Shown piece after piece: positions 38,007 to 51,054 of a stretch of DNA of 64,000 nt. The stretch lies in assembly GCA_038503035.1 (NCBI GenBank), contig JAVSML010020424.1, positions 1-64,000 of the forward strand, read 5' to 3'. The notes under the pieces were generated by a model that worked only from the letters and a program-made list of their open reading frames with translations, did no database searches and was not told the origin of the DNA. The translations under genes were made by a program, and so were the position numbers. The DNA is from Crocodylus rhombifer (taxonomy: Eukaryota > Chordata > Crocodylia > Crocodylidae). Numbering within the stretch: position 1 is the first letter of the stretch; each line of letters begins with the position of its first letter.

Positions 38007-38243
38007 CTGGAGTAGAACAAAGGATACTGTCTGGATTGATGGAAGCCTCATAGGGAGGAGGTGGGTCATCCGGATGCTGAAGATCTGGATATTTGTAAGC
38101 TGTGTAGGGTGGTGGAGGGTCATGGAAATGAAATGCCCCCCCTTCACCATCATCCGAGAGATGCAGTGGAGTAAGACCAGTTCCAAACCCATCTGGACCA
38201 TAATCAAAGCCAGGCATCCTGCGGCCCAAATTGAAGTGGTGCA
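38007..38243 (-). CDS. DGCR2: DGCR2 coding exon 9 (cytoplasmic tail with PPxY motifs)
   Basis: This 237-bp exon encodes most of the cytoplasmic tail. It starts [16 protein letters not shown] after a GAACAG acceptor and contains two proline-rich repeats, [10 protein letters not shown] and [10 protein letters not shown]. Both are PPxY motifs, the ligand type of WW domains such as those in NEDD4-family ubiquitin ligases; that link is an inference for this protein. The exon ends SILCSTP at CCAG|GTATGT, phase 1. The last six residues differ from the mammalian protein, while everything before them is nearly identical to it. Confidence 0.94.
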
Positions 38244-39845
38244 CTGTTCAAGAGGACAAGACACAAGACTGGTTTTATCCCATTTTCCATCCCCTGGGTT
38301 TGCAATCATGTTGAGCTCCTCTTTCCATCCCTTAGAACTTAACATGGATTTGTCACAAGTCACCAGGTCACTACTTTCAACCTTCAAACCATCCCTAGAA
38401 CAACTTGTGTGCTGCAATGCTTAAGGAGTTAGTAGAAAACCTACACAGCCCAAACACATCATCTTACTGTATTTACACAGCAATGCCCAAGCTCACCCTG
38501 TGCCCATATTTTTATCCTTATCCTCACTTGTGTCATCTAGATCCTAAATCAAGGTCTCCAAAGTAGGTAGCTCATCTACTTGCCTTAGAAAGTTTCCAAG
38601 CACACTGCTTGGCCTAGTACCAAGAGCTGGAATACCAGTTGTATTATCCAAATAGTGAATAATAGAAGCATATTATCAGACCAGTGCCAAGACAAGCTAG
38701 GTCTTAGCTGCACAAGCTCTCACAGCAATCAGGTGCAGTTACCTCCCAACTTGTTCACCTATAAATTGTAAGGCATGAGTAACAACTGATAGCAGCACAA
38801 AAATCCCTGAAAAAGATGAGAGAACCAGGGTCTTTTAAATTGACAACTGCTACACAGACAGAATAGTCATATTTAGGTATACCAAATACCAAGGGAGTAC
38901 CTATGCAGATTTCCATTTCCACTAGTTTTCCTGAGATGTAAGATTCATCCTTCAACCATTCAGTGACTTCCCTCTAAAGCAGGGGTGGGCAATTATTTCA
39001 GCTGGAAGACCGCTTAATGAATTTTGGTGAGCTGTTGAGAGCCACAAAGGTAGCCCTGCCTCTTGACAGGTGCTCTCCCCCTCCCCCTGGTCACCATCTT
39101 GGGACCACAAGTCCCGCCGCTAACCCCTGACCTTGCCACCGGACATCCCTCCCCTCCCCCAAAAAGTACTGCATTTGGGAAGGGGGTTTCCCCATCTTGG
39201 CACTGGAACAAAAACAAATTATATACTAAAAATCAAACATCCACAATACAATATTGTAATTTTATTTTTAAATACTTTGTCCCAATTTGTGTGTTTGTCA
39301 TGTATATAGAGGTGATTGCATAATAACTCAAAATGAGGTCTTACACTTATATATTGTGGGGGCATGGGTAGGTGCCCAGCGCAGGCTCTGGGCAGCTGTA
39401 GCAGGGAGCACTGGGCAGTGGCAGGGGGGAGAGGTTGCTTTTCCCCTGCGCTGAGCAACAGTTTCTGCCTGGATAGCGCTGCTGCTGCCGCCGCTGCTCA
39501 ACATGAGCAGGTGAGTCCAGAGCAGATGTGGGGTGCGCAGAGTCGGAGCTGTGCAGTGCAGGTCCCCACTGATACCACAGGGCTGGGGCCAGCACCAGCA
39601 GCAAACAGAAGAAGCTGCCACTGCCTGGTCTGCCTAAAAAGGCAGTCCAGCTGCGGAGGCACCCTAGCCCCATTGCATGTTCAGGGAGCAGCCGATGTGC
39701 CATAGCCGGACAGTGCCTGGGCCCGGAGGAACCGAAGGACCTGCCACAGACATGACAAAGACCCTCCAGCAGCCCTGTTTTGCCTAACCCCGCCCTAAAG
39801 CCAGGCCACTTAACTCCAAGTGCATCTCAACAACAGACTACTTAC
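38244..39845 (-). other. DGCR2 intron 8
   Basis: GTAAGT to GAACAG, 1.6 kb. Half of it is one hAT transposon (38980-39792). Confidence 0.8.
38980..39792. mobile_element. 813-bp hAT-type element inside DGCR2 intron 8
   Basis: The left end CAGGGGTGGGCAATTATTTC is a standard hAT terminus. The right end TTTTGCCTAACCCCG is its diverged inverse. The flanks CTCTAAAG (38972-38979) and CCCTAAAG (39793-39800) form a 7-of-8 duplication close to the preferred hAT target TCTAGA. The interior is GC-rich and has no transposase frame. Confidence 0.77.
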
Positions 39846-39998
39846 AATTAGCTCCAATCAAGGACTCTATGCGCTCCCTCCGTCTCTGACGCAGCCGGTG
39901 GACCATGAAGAGCAACAAAGACAAGATAAGGAAGGAGGAGATGCAGCTCACTATCAGACGCATTCCACTTGCCATAGAGTCAAACAGGCTGTTCCCAT
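39846..39998 (-). CDS. DGCR2: DGCR2 coding exon 8 (transmembrane segment)
   Basis: This 153-bp exon completes Asp and continues [15 protein letters not shown] hydrophobic run, [17 protein letters not shown], follows and is then stopped by the strongly basic [10 protein letters not shown]. That is a classic single transmembrane helix with a cytoplasmic stop-transfer signal, and it sets a type I orientation. The exon ends ESLIGAN at AATT|GTAAGT. The acceptor is CAACAG. A 10.3-kb intron separates it from the VWC exon. A hAT transposon ends roughly 50 bp beyond the donor on the intron side. Confidence 0.95.
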
Positions 39999-41423
39999 CT
40001 GTTGTGTGAAGAAAATATTAATAGGAATTTTTTTTCTTTTTACTTTGACAGAGACTCTTGTGTCTTCTAGTCCTGGAGAGACACACACTTCAAACTTATC
40101 ATATAGGTATGAGTTTAAAAACAATAATTTCATGAACTTCTACTGTATCTGGATTTCTTTATGATCTTTTGACTTGAGCAGCCAAGTGCAGACTCAGGTC
40201 TTCAGAAAAGCAGAAGTTTAAAGAGCATTTAATCTGTTTGCACATGAGCAGACAGAGCTGTGCTACAATGGAGTAAAAGATAATACAGCACCTAAAAGTC
40301 AGTCTTAGGTATTAGAAAAGACAAATTTTATTTCTACTTCTACCATAGCCTTTATGTTCAACTTAAGGCCACTCACCTAATCTTTTTTATTTCCATCTGT
40401 AAATATGGAAATACATTATATACCACCTATGAGGGAACAGAGACATCCTAATCCTATTTTACATTTCTGTTTTGGTAGTGATGTTTATTGCCACATGCCT
40501 CAAAAAAGTGGCTGAATATTATCATCATCTTCATTTAAAAAAAAGAAAGATCGCCCTCTCCCTCCACCCCCACACAAGTTGAAAGAGCGGGCCAGAAGAG
40601 TACACCCTTCCCCCCACCCAAACCACTGTCCCCTTCCAGGGTTTGCAGTCAGCAGATCAGTACAGTTCAGAGGTCCCGATATACCAACCACATCCCCTCA
40701 TCACTACCTGGCCCATCAACTCACAAATAGCTGTAAAAGTCCCCAAGCATTTTCTTCCTCATTAGCTACAGAGGAGCTGGGAGAATGTGCTCAGGAAAAA
40801 GCAGAAGTTGCAGGTAGTTTACATAAAAATAAAAAATGAAAATTATCATTTGCTGAATGTACTAAAACACCAGAGCACCACCCTTCACCAATGCTTTGGG
40901 TGTCCACATTTAGCTGGTTGTTCACTTGTAAGAATAAAAAATTACAGTGTTCGAGGTCACCTTGAAAAAGCTATTCATCTGATACTGTTCCACCCAAATT
41001 CTGTTTAGAAAGCTGCAAACCATAAACTTCCTGCACAACTTAGGGCTGTAGAAATTCTGTAGCACTTCTGTGCTACAAAATCTTTGGACTTTGACAGCTT
41101 TGACCCAAAAGGAAATGTTACCATGAAACACTATTTACCATGGACTGAACTCTCTAGCCTAGATTCCTGAACAGTGCAGATACTGTCCTTGGTTCTACCT
41201 CCAAAACCTAGTAAGGCTGACTTTGAAGCCAGCTAATAACATTTGATAAAATACAGGCACATTTTAAACCTTTAAAAAGGGCTTATATTTTTAAACAAGC
41301 TCAATACATACTGATCTGAACTAGATCCAGTCACTATTCATATTGAGTACTTTTACACATGCTGGTGGGGAAGGAGAGGCTTTAGAGTGGCTCCAAGAGC
41401 CACTCTACTTAAAGTGCTACAGC

Positions 41424-41690
41424 ATCTCATGCATCAGCATCCCCATGCTTTAAAATGGTAATGGCGGTGCTTGAAATAAAACTTATTCGACAAGCTTTAG
41501 TTCAAAGTTTAGCTCCCTCGTCATTTTGAAATGCAGGGGCATGGATCATGAGATGTGGGAGGCTGCTGGAGTGCGGTAACTACCACATACCAGCAGACTC
41601 AATTAATAGAGTCTGCTCTGACACTGTAACCACAGCACGGCAGAACAGCCTCTGCGCTCGTGTACAGTTACCCACTGAGTTTTTATTACA
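41424..41690. repeat. Dispersed repeat, copy B, with foldback arms
   Basis: The part 41514-41690 aligns with copy A at 25375-25605. In addition, 41424-41472 (CATCTCATGCATCAGCATCC, then a TTTAAAATGG segment) is the approximate reverse complement of 41514-41553 (CGTCATTTTGAAATG...GGATCATGAGATG), so the copy is a foldback structure. It has no coding capacity. Confidence 0.5.
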
Positions 41691-41921
41691 GCTGTTTTTT
41701 TTTAAACTAAAACAAGTTGGTTTAAAAAGTTATGTTTTAAAAACATGCAAGATGGGATGCGTGGATATGAAGTGCTGAACCCAGGCATGCATAAAAGCAC
41801 TTATCACAGCAGAATTTCAGTGCTTTACATGTACAAGTGTTAATAGCTATATAAACTCAAACGTGAGTCAGCTCTCTATTCTTCCTTTGCAAGTTCTGCT
41901 ATTGTATGTGCTTGTTATGGT

Positions 41922-42218
41922 TAGGGACCTACTGAAACTGCGGCAGAAGTTCACTGCATAACAGCTCCTTTAATTTTGCTTGTTTCACCCAGGAAACCCC
42001 CTTTCCTCCCCCCACCCAATTGGTGGAGGGGCCCTAGCAGCCCCCCTGCTTGCTGTCAATCAGCCAGGAGACAAAAGTTGTGGTTTTAAATATACCGCAT
42101 GTTTGCCCCCCAGCACCCCAGTGGCCCTACCATTCACTACTGTTTTGCACAGCAAAACAAGCAAAATTAAAGGAGCCACCGGGCAACACACTTCAACCAT
42201 GATTTCAGTAGGTCCCTA
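41922..42218. mobile_element. 297-bp hAT MITE with perfect TIR and TSD
   Basis: TAGGGACCTACTGAAA at the left end is matched by its exact reverse complement at the right end (16-bp perfect inverted repeat). A further inverted match lies inside (CTCCTTTAATTTTGCTTG against CAAGCAAAATTAAAGGAG). The flanks GTTATGGT (41914-41921) and GTTATGGT (42219-42226) are a perfect 8-bp target-site duplication. This is a textbook non-autonomous hAT element in DGCR2 intron 7. Confidence 0.92.
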
Positions 42219-43685
42219 GTTATGGTTATCTAGTGAACGCTTGGCAAAGAGGCTTGAAATACAACCTTATGACAACAAGTGCTGAACTCTTCCTGATCTC
42301 CACTCCAGAGTCCTACTGCTGCTGCTGAAAGGGCTCCCCCACTTCCACGCACAAACCCTTTGCCATACTGTGCTAGATAAGATCATTTCCTGTGGCGGGT
42401 CACAAACAGCAGCAATAACCAAGGGCCTGTCTACTAGGGCCTTTATCAGCATCTGAAACCAAGCAAGGAGCCAGAACAGGCCACATGCGAGTTCCCTGGC
42501 TCATTTTACATCAAGAAGGAGTTTCCATGAACTTCTTGCCTAATCCCAGATAGAAGCTATTACAACTGTGCAACTGGAGATGGCAGATAGGTCACAATGT
42601 TTGGTCACCGTCAGAAGAGCGGCCAGATTACTCGAGAGCTAAAGCTGAAAGGTATTTTTGACTACTGTTACCTGGATGTTCAGGGTAAGCGACGAGTTCA
42701 TCAGGATTCCAAGACAACACGCCGTCTTCATTAGCAGCAGGTTTATACCAATTGAGGACCAAATATTGAGACAATATTTAAATGTTTCCTGGATTCACCC
42801 GAAACCAGGTCTTTACCCACATTTTCACGTCCTTCACAGAGGCCTGACTGCCTACACTATGATAAAGTACATGCATATTGTTGTCAATAAAAATCAGGGT
42901 TCACAGGGACTTACTGCAATCCTGACAAAGCCTTGTCACCCACCCTCTAGGCAGGTACTTTGTTTCTCAAGATGAACTGCAAGTCCCCAGCCCTTCTGAT
43001 ACCATGCAAAGGCACTGTATGAAAGACAGGCACTATTCTGTTTTCAGACTCTGAAAACAAAATCAATTCAACAACACACAGTACCACTAGAATCAGAGAC
43101 CATGTATAAGAACAGCCAGAGAACAAAAGCAGCTATTATGTTACGCTAACCAGCATTTCTGACTGAGCACTATTTTCATTTTTGTCACTGTATACCAGAG
43201 CTACTCTTCATTCCCTCACCACACCTTTTTTTTTTAAATCATGCCCTGTACTTTCTGATAAAACACCTTAGAAAATATCCAAGGTAGACAGAACTGTCGT
43301 ATTTGGTTTGGAGTTTCATTTGCTCCACGCTCATTATTATCAAACCTGATCCTCCAGCTTTGCAAGTACATTTGAGATCCACACAAGGCAACTACATGCC
43401 TTTCAACATTCTCCAATCTGCAGTAAGTGGAAACTAAGGCAACCAAAAATACCTGTCAATTTACTCCTTGCAAAGCAAATCACTTTAATACACTATATAC
43501 AGAGCTGTGCGTTCCCTGGTTGTCTGTGCTAGATTTTATGGGTCAGCGATTCCACAGAGCTTCATTAGCATAGAGAAGCAAGGCTGGAAGGGAGGCAGAT
43601 CAATATTTTCAGATACAAAGTCTTCTATGACAAATGATAAGATCCACTGGAGATTTGCTAGGTGGAATTTCCTCCCCTCCCCTTT

Positions 43686-43706
43686 AAAAATAAATAAATA
43701 AATAAT
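43686..43706. repeat. TAAA microsatellite
   Basis: About five tandem units of AAAT/TAAA. Confidence 0.9.
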
Positions 43707-46700
43707 GTATTTTACACTTAATTTGATTCCCGGACAGCTCCTTTGTTAGTGACATCAATGTGGCAAATAAAATGTTCTTCTACTGCTCTGCAGATGTAAC
43801 CCTGTTTGATCAAGCTAATGATATTAGGTAATAAAACCACTGTCCAACAAGGTTGTAATTGTAAAACACATTTAGGCACAGGATTTTTTTACTACATATT
43901 TAAGATTCCACCCTCTGAACCTCACCCTCAGCGTCAATATGCTCCTGCTTGTTTTTATAATATAGCGTATCGCAGCCAACTGGCACACAGCAGCTTGGCT
44001 TTTCATTAAAGAGGCCAACTACAAAGCCTAGATTCTCACCAATAGATTTGCTCACGTAGTCGCCAAGTGTCTCCCACTTCTTGTTTGCAAACCCCCGCAA
44101 ACTCAAACAGCTCGTCAGCTCCTGCCATCCACATCCAACACCTTACATGGAGCCCGACGCAGCTCTGGTTATCCCCTCCCGTCTTGCCCCGACTGCTCTT
44201 GTGGTTGCCTGGCAATAGCAGCACAGTAAAATTTTGCCATGAAAAAGTGAAGCCCCTTTGTATAATGGAGAGCTCATGTTTTTTTCCCCCTCAGCCTTTG
44301 GTAGAAGGTTTCCCCACTGACAGCAGCCTTTGTTTCCAGGGCAGTTTGGAAAGCGGTTTCCTCCAAAGATATTAGAAAACCCTGTACTTCGCACAGCTTT
44401 AGACATCACCTGACTCCCCACCACAATTCTAAACTATTTTGGCTCACTCGGCTTCATCCCAAATAGCAGTTATCCAAGTATGTATCACATGCACAGATTT
44501 ATCTACCGCCTTAAATTCAGCCGTATTAACTGAATTTAATAAAATCAGTAGAGAAAACCTACCTCCAATGTTAACTTGTTAAATACCTCAACTTCCTTTT
44601 CTGCCTCTCCCCCAATTTTCTACATTTAAAATTAACATATGCCATTTTCTCTAGTCTCTTCACAAGACAATTAGCTTTATCCAATCTTTCTAGCTTTTCT
44701 CCTCATCCACCTCTCTACTACTCATCACAACCTTCTCCCAACAGGTTAAATAAAAAAATGGAATGAAAATTGGACCTGCATAAAGCCAATTATCTAAAGG
44801 TGCCCCTTTAGTCTCATTTACTGTGAAGGAACAGCAACACAACAGCTTTCCTCTTCTTGCTCACTGATAGAGTTCACTGGTCAGTCTCAGTTTAAAAAAG
44901 CATATCCTAATTCTGCTGTGCTTTCACAGATCCTTTAGACTGGCCACAGCTTCAATTCTCAGCTCAGTTCCGAGTCACAGACCTCTTTCACACTACCCCT
45001 AGCTGTGATCTGAAAGGTTTGGCTAGAAATATAGCCAGTTTGGCTTGATGAGGGACTCTACCATAAATCAAACCCTCACTGAAAGATGACACAGACTAAA
45101 TCTTGAACAATATGGTTTAAAAAGTCAAAACTCCCTACGTCTCTAACATGGAAATGTTATACCTAAATAAATTGCAGGCATCTATCAAATATTAACAGTG
45201 GACTGCAAAATAGCCATCCTGAACTGGAGACAGGAATAATATCCCAGCACTTCATATCAATTTACAGTTGCTACAGAGGCTTCCACGCAATCAGTTCTTT
45301 CATTTGTACAGAGAGATTAAAAGAAATAAAATATACTGAAAGATGTGGGTAGATTTGTCTGAACAGCTGCCACACTAAAAATTGCTCTTCTATCACACCC
45401 ATGGAGACCAAGCCGATACACATATACTTCTCCCTCTGCTTTGGTACTGTAAATACAAAGGCACTAAAACAATTCCTCTATAATTCTTCCTCATTAAATG
45501 GAAATGGATCAAGTGTCTGCTGAGACTATGTGGACGTGACTGCTTGACTCATTCCTAGCACTGAAGGGTTTTTCCTCCTGGTACCTTTTAAAATATTCTT
45601 GTATAATAGCTACTCCCTAGCTCAGACAGCAGCAAGCACTTATAACTTGCCAACTCAGTGGCAAGATTTATTTCCCCTTGGCCTTTCCTCCAATGATTAA
45701 TTTACCTACTCCTGATTAGTAAACAGTTTTCTTTCTTCTGCAAAGCGGGTTTTGGGAAGATATACAGAAATCTCTGACAATGACAAATCTGCACTGATTA
45801 AAGAAAGTAATTCATTAGTTTTGCCATCTAGAATAGTAATGTGTGAACCCCCCCAGAGGGGAAATACTGAAGTGCTTCATTTCAAAATGTCAATGTTCAC
45901 CACAACCAGAACAGATTTCATTATGAACCAAGTTCCACAACAGCTTAAAACACATCTTCTCCCCACATCTAAATTAAAAGCTAGCTGCTCACAGACAAGA
46001 ATTCCAAAGGCGTTTTTAAGGAGTCTTATTTTGCGCAAAGTGGGTGGGGAGTGGGGGGTGAGAAAAGGGCTTAAGCACAGAAAGAGCATGGCAGAACACA
46101 GCCTTCACAATCACTATTCATGGAATGGGTAAGACCCACGGCACAGACCAGGATTAGAGAACACTACGACAAGGTTATCCTATGTCATCTCAATCCTGAC
46201 TGTTGGCTGACATGGCACTAAAAATTGTTTCTGAAGATAAAAGTGTAGCACTATAGCAAAGACTAGTCTTAACACGGCTGATAAGAATGAAAGGAAGGCT
46301 GCTGCTCCCCCTCAACTCTCTTCGAGAACAAGTTAAAGCATAAAATTTTTCATGTTGAATGTAACCATTAAAGCAAGGAGCTGCCTGCAGCCTTTAAACC
46401 ATTAACAAAGCTAACAGGGTCAGTTGTCCAAGACCGGTTGCAACTGTGGAAGCCAGCTGGCTGGTTTCATATGCTCAAAACCAAAGGCTTGGTATGAGAG
46501 AAAAAAATGACAACTCTCCACAGATTATCACAGAATTGTGAACGGAAGATATGAATTGGTTATTTTTTTATGCAGAGATGTGTCAAACAAGCTTACAACT
46601 CAATGGCATTATAATTTTAATTAAATCCCCCTTGAAATGGTCACCAAAACCTAGCTGCCACACCCCAAAAGGCAACTTGCAAGTAATACACTGCAGAATC

Positions 46701-49700
46701 AACTTAGATTTTTATTGACAGAGAACTAAAAGCTAGACTCTGATCCCAGTTCATCTGATGAAGGCTGCATAGACTGAAAGATTACTAACATGCTTCTAAA
46801 CTGTACAATTTATAACTCTACCTCTGCACATAACGAGGTGGTCATTGAAATGGAAGGCCATAGTCTTTCAATAACTCTTTGGAAAATTGAATCGATAACT
46901 GCTTTGACAAATAGAAGCCTGAAAGCCTAAATCAATTCCTCCTGCACCAGGGAGCAGAAAATCATGATTCCCAATATACAGAATCTCTACAAACATAAAA
47001 TCTGCCAGTATCTTAATGCTAAGCAAGTGCTACGTTCTCCCTCATGCCCCCTGGCAAAAAGCATTTTAAGCTCCTCGTGTCCCAGCAAAGCAGGGCACAA
47101 GCCACCCACCAAGGCCAGAGTAATTAAGAGGAGAAAGGCATCTGGTTCCAGGAAGGACCTATGAGCATACTTTCTATACTGTGCTCTTCAATGGCTTATG
47201 TAACTCAGACCACATTACACTCCTCAGATGTACAGACAGACATCGCCCCTTCTCCTGGCTGTAACCCTGGCTACACAGGGAGTAACGGGTCCCAGCCAAA
47301 CTATGCGCCTGCTGGCAGAGTGGTCAATGCACTAGTGTGGCAGCTCTCGACAGTAGCCCCTCTCTACAAGAGGGCAGCAAGTACGTCTGAAAATTAGGGA
47401 AAATCTTGTAAAGAGGTACTTAAAAAAGCCATGTTCACTCTCTGTACAATACTTTGTTACCTAGAGGACTATTCCACCTACTGAACATGAAACAACTAAA
47501 GACTGAGTTGGCAACCACTTGGCCTGCAGGGGGATGATAAAGTTGCAGAGATGCAGGTGCTCCATTTCCACATGCTGACTCAAAAGAACTCTCCAAATAA
47601 CTGGGCTAGTAACAAAAAACGAACAAAATATTACAGACATTTATTACTTCTTATAAGCTAGAATAAAAGCTAAATATCTGTAACCAAAAGTTGTTTGGAG
47701 ACAAATAGCACCATCTACTGGTTGGGAGAAATCAAAACTAATGAGTACTCATTCCAGGTGGCCTTGGTAACAGCAACTGGTCTCAAAAGGGAAGTCCCAT
47801 TTTGCTATTCTCAACACAAGCGACACACCAGACACATGTCAGAGTCTTTGTTACTAATAGAAGCACAAGCCAAACACAGACTGCTTGCTCTATGAGCCAG
47901 GGTGCATCTGAATCGCCATACCCAATCACACTAGCAGTCCATCTGGTCCAATAGTGTGTGCAGTAGCAGCAGCTGGTCCTTACACGTTCCAGTGAACAAC
48001 ACAGACTCCTGAAGCAGTCAACTGCATAAGAGCCTGCCCACACAGAAATCTTCCCCTGACTCTAAAATAATGAGGGGTCATCTTGAAGCAGGGAGAGGTC
48101 TCTTTTTACTAGCTCCCTTTCCGTCACTTGTTTGGTGACGTACTCAAAAAGAATTTTCACTGATTGGAAATAGTTTTCCTCTACAGAAACTGTACTGATT
48201 TGTCCCATCACATGCTTACCTTAAGGCTGTATAATTAAGCTTGCAATCAAATACTGAAAAAAGAAGCACTGATCTAATTAACAGACTCACTCAAACACCT
48301 ATCGTGGCAAAGTGTTCTTCCACTGCTAAGTCTTCTAGGTCACCTATTTCTGTTTTTAAGCCTCTTGTAGTGGTACAGGTATTTATATGACTGACCTTGT
48401 GCCACATTTAGATTTAAACATCTTAAAGACACAGGGGTTTTTCCTGGACTACTTCACTAAATCTCCAATAGCCTTTACTCCATTTTAACAGTCATTTCTC
48501 CCCTGTCCTCTTGAAGTTCTGTCCTACTAGCTCCCCACAGAACCCACAGGGTCCAAGAAGCCTATTTGCTAGTTTAAAAGCATTTCCAAAACTTGTCAAG
48601 TTTTTGGAGCTAGTTCCTTGGTAGTGAAGGTGGAATCCACATCTAGGTTTAAGTTCTCCCTTACCCCAAAAGCTCCCCCCTCTTGTGCCTAGAATTCATA
48701 GTAACCTTTTACAATCTTCAAAAGCTGGGATTCTACTCCGTATGAACCCAAATGAGTCTCCAAGGATCTAGACTCCCTCTATCTCAATTTTATAAATGGA
48801 AGCAATGTGTCAGAATGACAAGCTCCTTCCCAGCAGTAGCAAGACTGCTGTCTGCACATTTTGCGACCAAGCAGATTTACACCTGATAGGCATGACCCTC
48901 CTTGAGATAAGACACTTCTAATAAAGGCCTTTCCAAGAAAAAAAAAAAGCCACTTACCCCTTATCTCCACCTCCCACGACCACAAAAAAACACCCAGCAC
49001 CAAGAGGTTACCTACCACAAACAAGTATGTCATTAAAAGAACTACACTGGACAGGGTTTGCAGGGAGATGTGACCAAGGATCCAGCATAATATTAACTAA
49101 CATGATTCTGGACGTCCTTAGCATTCCATGTAACCATCCAATCCCTTCCCACATTCTTGCCATGTTTTGACCTAAATGTCCATGGAACTCACGACCACAG
49201 GTTGCCTAATTACACCATTATAAAGGGAGAACTTTTTCTTTCTTCCAAGTTTTCACAAGTGCTGATTTTCACTCTTTCATTTAGTGTCCCCAACTCTGGA
49301 GAGCTGGCAAATTGGAAAAATAAGGGTCTCATGAGTTCACTTCTAGGCTAAAATAATGCAAAGATTCAATTACAAATGCAATTAAGACACATTAAATACC
49401 CATGAAGGATTACACCTGCTAATTAAAATAAAGCAGCAGCTTAATAACTGAAGAAATATTTTGCCCTCACTTCTCTGAAAACAGCACCAGCTGCAACATA
49501 TAGAGGGTAGAGGGCCTGTTTGCTCTGAGTTCCTGCTATGACAGTCCTTTTAGATTTTGTTGGCTAGTCCAGGTCTTCGGGTCTCCCCTTGTCTCGAAGT
49601 TCAGAGGAATCCTGAAGCTGTTCTTTCAGATTAGCGAGGAGACCAGAGGAGGTTGCCAACGGTATGCAGAAAAGGGAAAAAGTAATACTGTGTTTGTGCC

Positions 49701-50257
49701 CAGGTTTAACAAGATATTACTTTCTCCTAAAATACCTGTAGCTGTATTAATCCTTTTAAGGCAAGACCATTCTCAGACAAATACTTCCATCAGAGACAGG
49801 TTGAGCCCACCCAAATGAAAAGACATTCTCTCAGTTCTCTACAGTGAGAGAAAAAAAAAGCAAGCAGGGCTGAGACCGCCCCAGGGTCTTCTCACCTTCC
49901 TCTAGTTCTCCCCAAGGGTTCCCTGTGTGCCACCAACTCATTCCCATCAGGAGAAATTGCATGCACATTCCCCTCCCCACACTGTCACATCTTGAACAGG
50001 TTCAGCTGTTGCCTTTAAATGTACAAGCAACAATCAGGCCGAGATCTCTCCCCACAAGGCAGCTGTCAGAGTTTCCCTATCCAGCTTTCTCCTGCACCAA
50101 AAAAAAAAAACACCTGAAAGGCTTATGCCAGCTGAAGCCAAAAATATTTCCCAAAGCACATGGGATGCTGCATGCTATCAGCTAAAATACTGCAGACAGA
50201 GCCGATTAGGCTAAGCAATAAACTTTATTTCACCATCATGCTGGTCTCACCTCTTAC

Positions 50258-50461
50258 CTGGGTCTAGGCATGTGAATTTGCAGCACTCCTTGGGGTCTTT
50301 GCGATACTGCTGACAGCCCTGGGGCCGCTCACACAGGGCAGCCACACACATCTCTGGCTCACCATTGTGACACGTGCAGCTCAAGCAGGGATCATCCCCT
50401 TTTGGAGTGAAATAGTAGCCTTCGTCAACAACATTGTCTTTGATATCAACACAAGTCTGGC
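50258..50461 (-). CDS. DGCR2: DGCR2 coding exon 7 (von Willebrand factor type C domain)
   Basis: One 204-bp exon encodes the whole VWC domain. It begins by completing Ser and then [14 protein letters not shown], includes [18 protein letters not shown], and ends with [10 protein letters not shown]. Ten cysteines are present in the CXXCXC and CC arrangement expected for VWC domains, which mediate extracellular protein contacts. The acceptor is TTCCAG, the donor is CCAG|GTAAGA, and both phases are 1. The sequence is almost identical to the mammalian protein here, making it the best-conserved stretch in the window. It lies just outside the membrane helix that exon 8 encodes. Confidence 0.95.
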
Positions 50462-51054
50462 CTGGAAAAGAAACATGCATCAGTGCTTTCAAACAATCCC
50501 TTCAAAGCAATACAAGTCCAACTCATTCTGCTTGATGGGTTATAAAAATTAAACAAACTTAATTAATGACACAGACCATTAATGCAGGAGTTTCCCTTTT
50601 TCAAAGATGACTTTGTAGAGCTAAGTAGTAAAGGGAATATGGGAAACAGATCAAAGCCCATTCAAGTGCTTTAAGTATTTTTCCCCTTCTTCACTGTGTA
50701 TTTAATATAAAAAAACAAGTGAGATTTAATGATGGTTGTACATTTGGAGGAAGCCAGAGACAACTTCACATGGAAGCTTGGAACAACAGGTCAATATTGA
50801 ACGAACAAGGGCTTTATCATTATCTTCTCTCTTTCTAGCCTGACGTTCTTCTCTACCATATAATCAGCAGTGCCGTGAGAGCACAAACCTTCACTGTGTT
50901 ATGACTGGCAATTATTGGTCCCCTCAAACCGCAAACTTTTTAAAAAATTAAGACAGCACAAGAAGCACAAAGGGTGAGCAACAGACTCCTCCATATCCGA
51001 CCACAGGGTGCCCAAACACAAGTCCATCTGTATTGTATTGCAAGATCAACTTAC
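50462..51054 (-). other. DGCR2 intron 6
   Basis: GTAAGT to TTCCAG, about 0.6 kb, with no recognisable element. Confidence 0.8.

Larger units (their letters stand above)
39999..50257 (-). other. DGCR2 intron 7
   Basis: GTAAGA to CAACAG, 10.3 kb. It contains a 297-bp hAT MITE (41922-42218), a foldback-like dispersed repeat (41424-41690) and a short TAAA microsatellite (43686-43706). The ORFs in it show no conserved protein and no paired splice sites in frame with DGCR2, which is already continuous across this intron. Confidence 0.8.

Noticed and set aside
46745..46800. CATCTGATGAAGGCTGCATAG, resembling the head of a sauropsid SINE
   Set aside because: Match too short to separate from chance.
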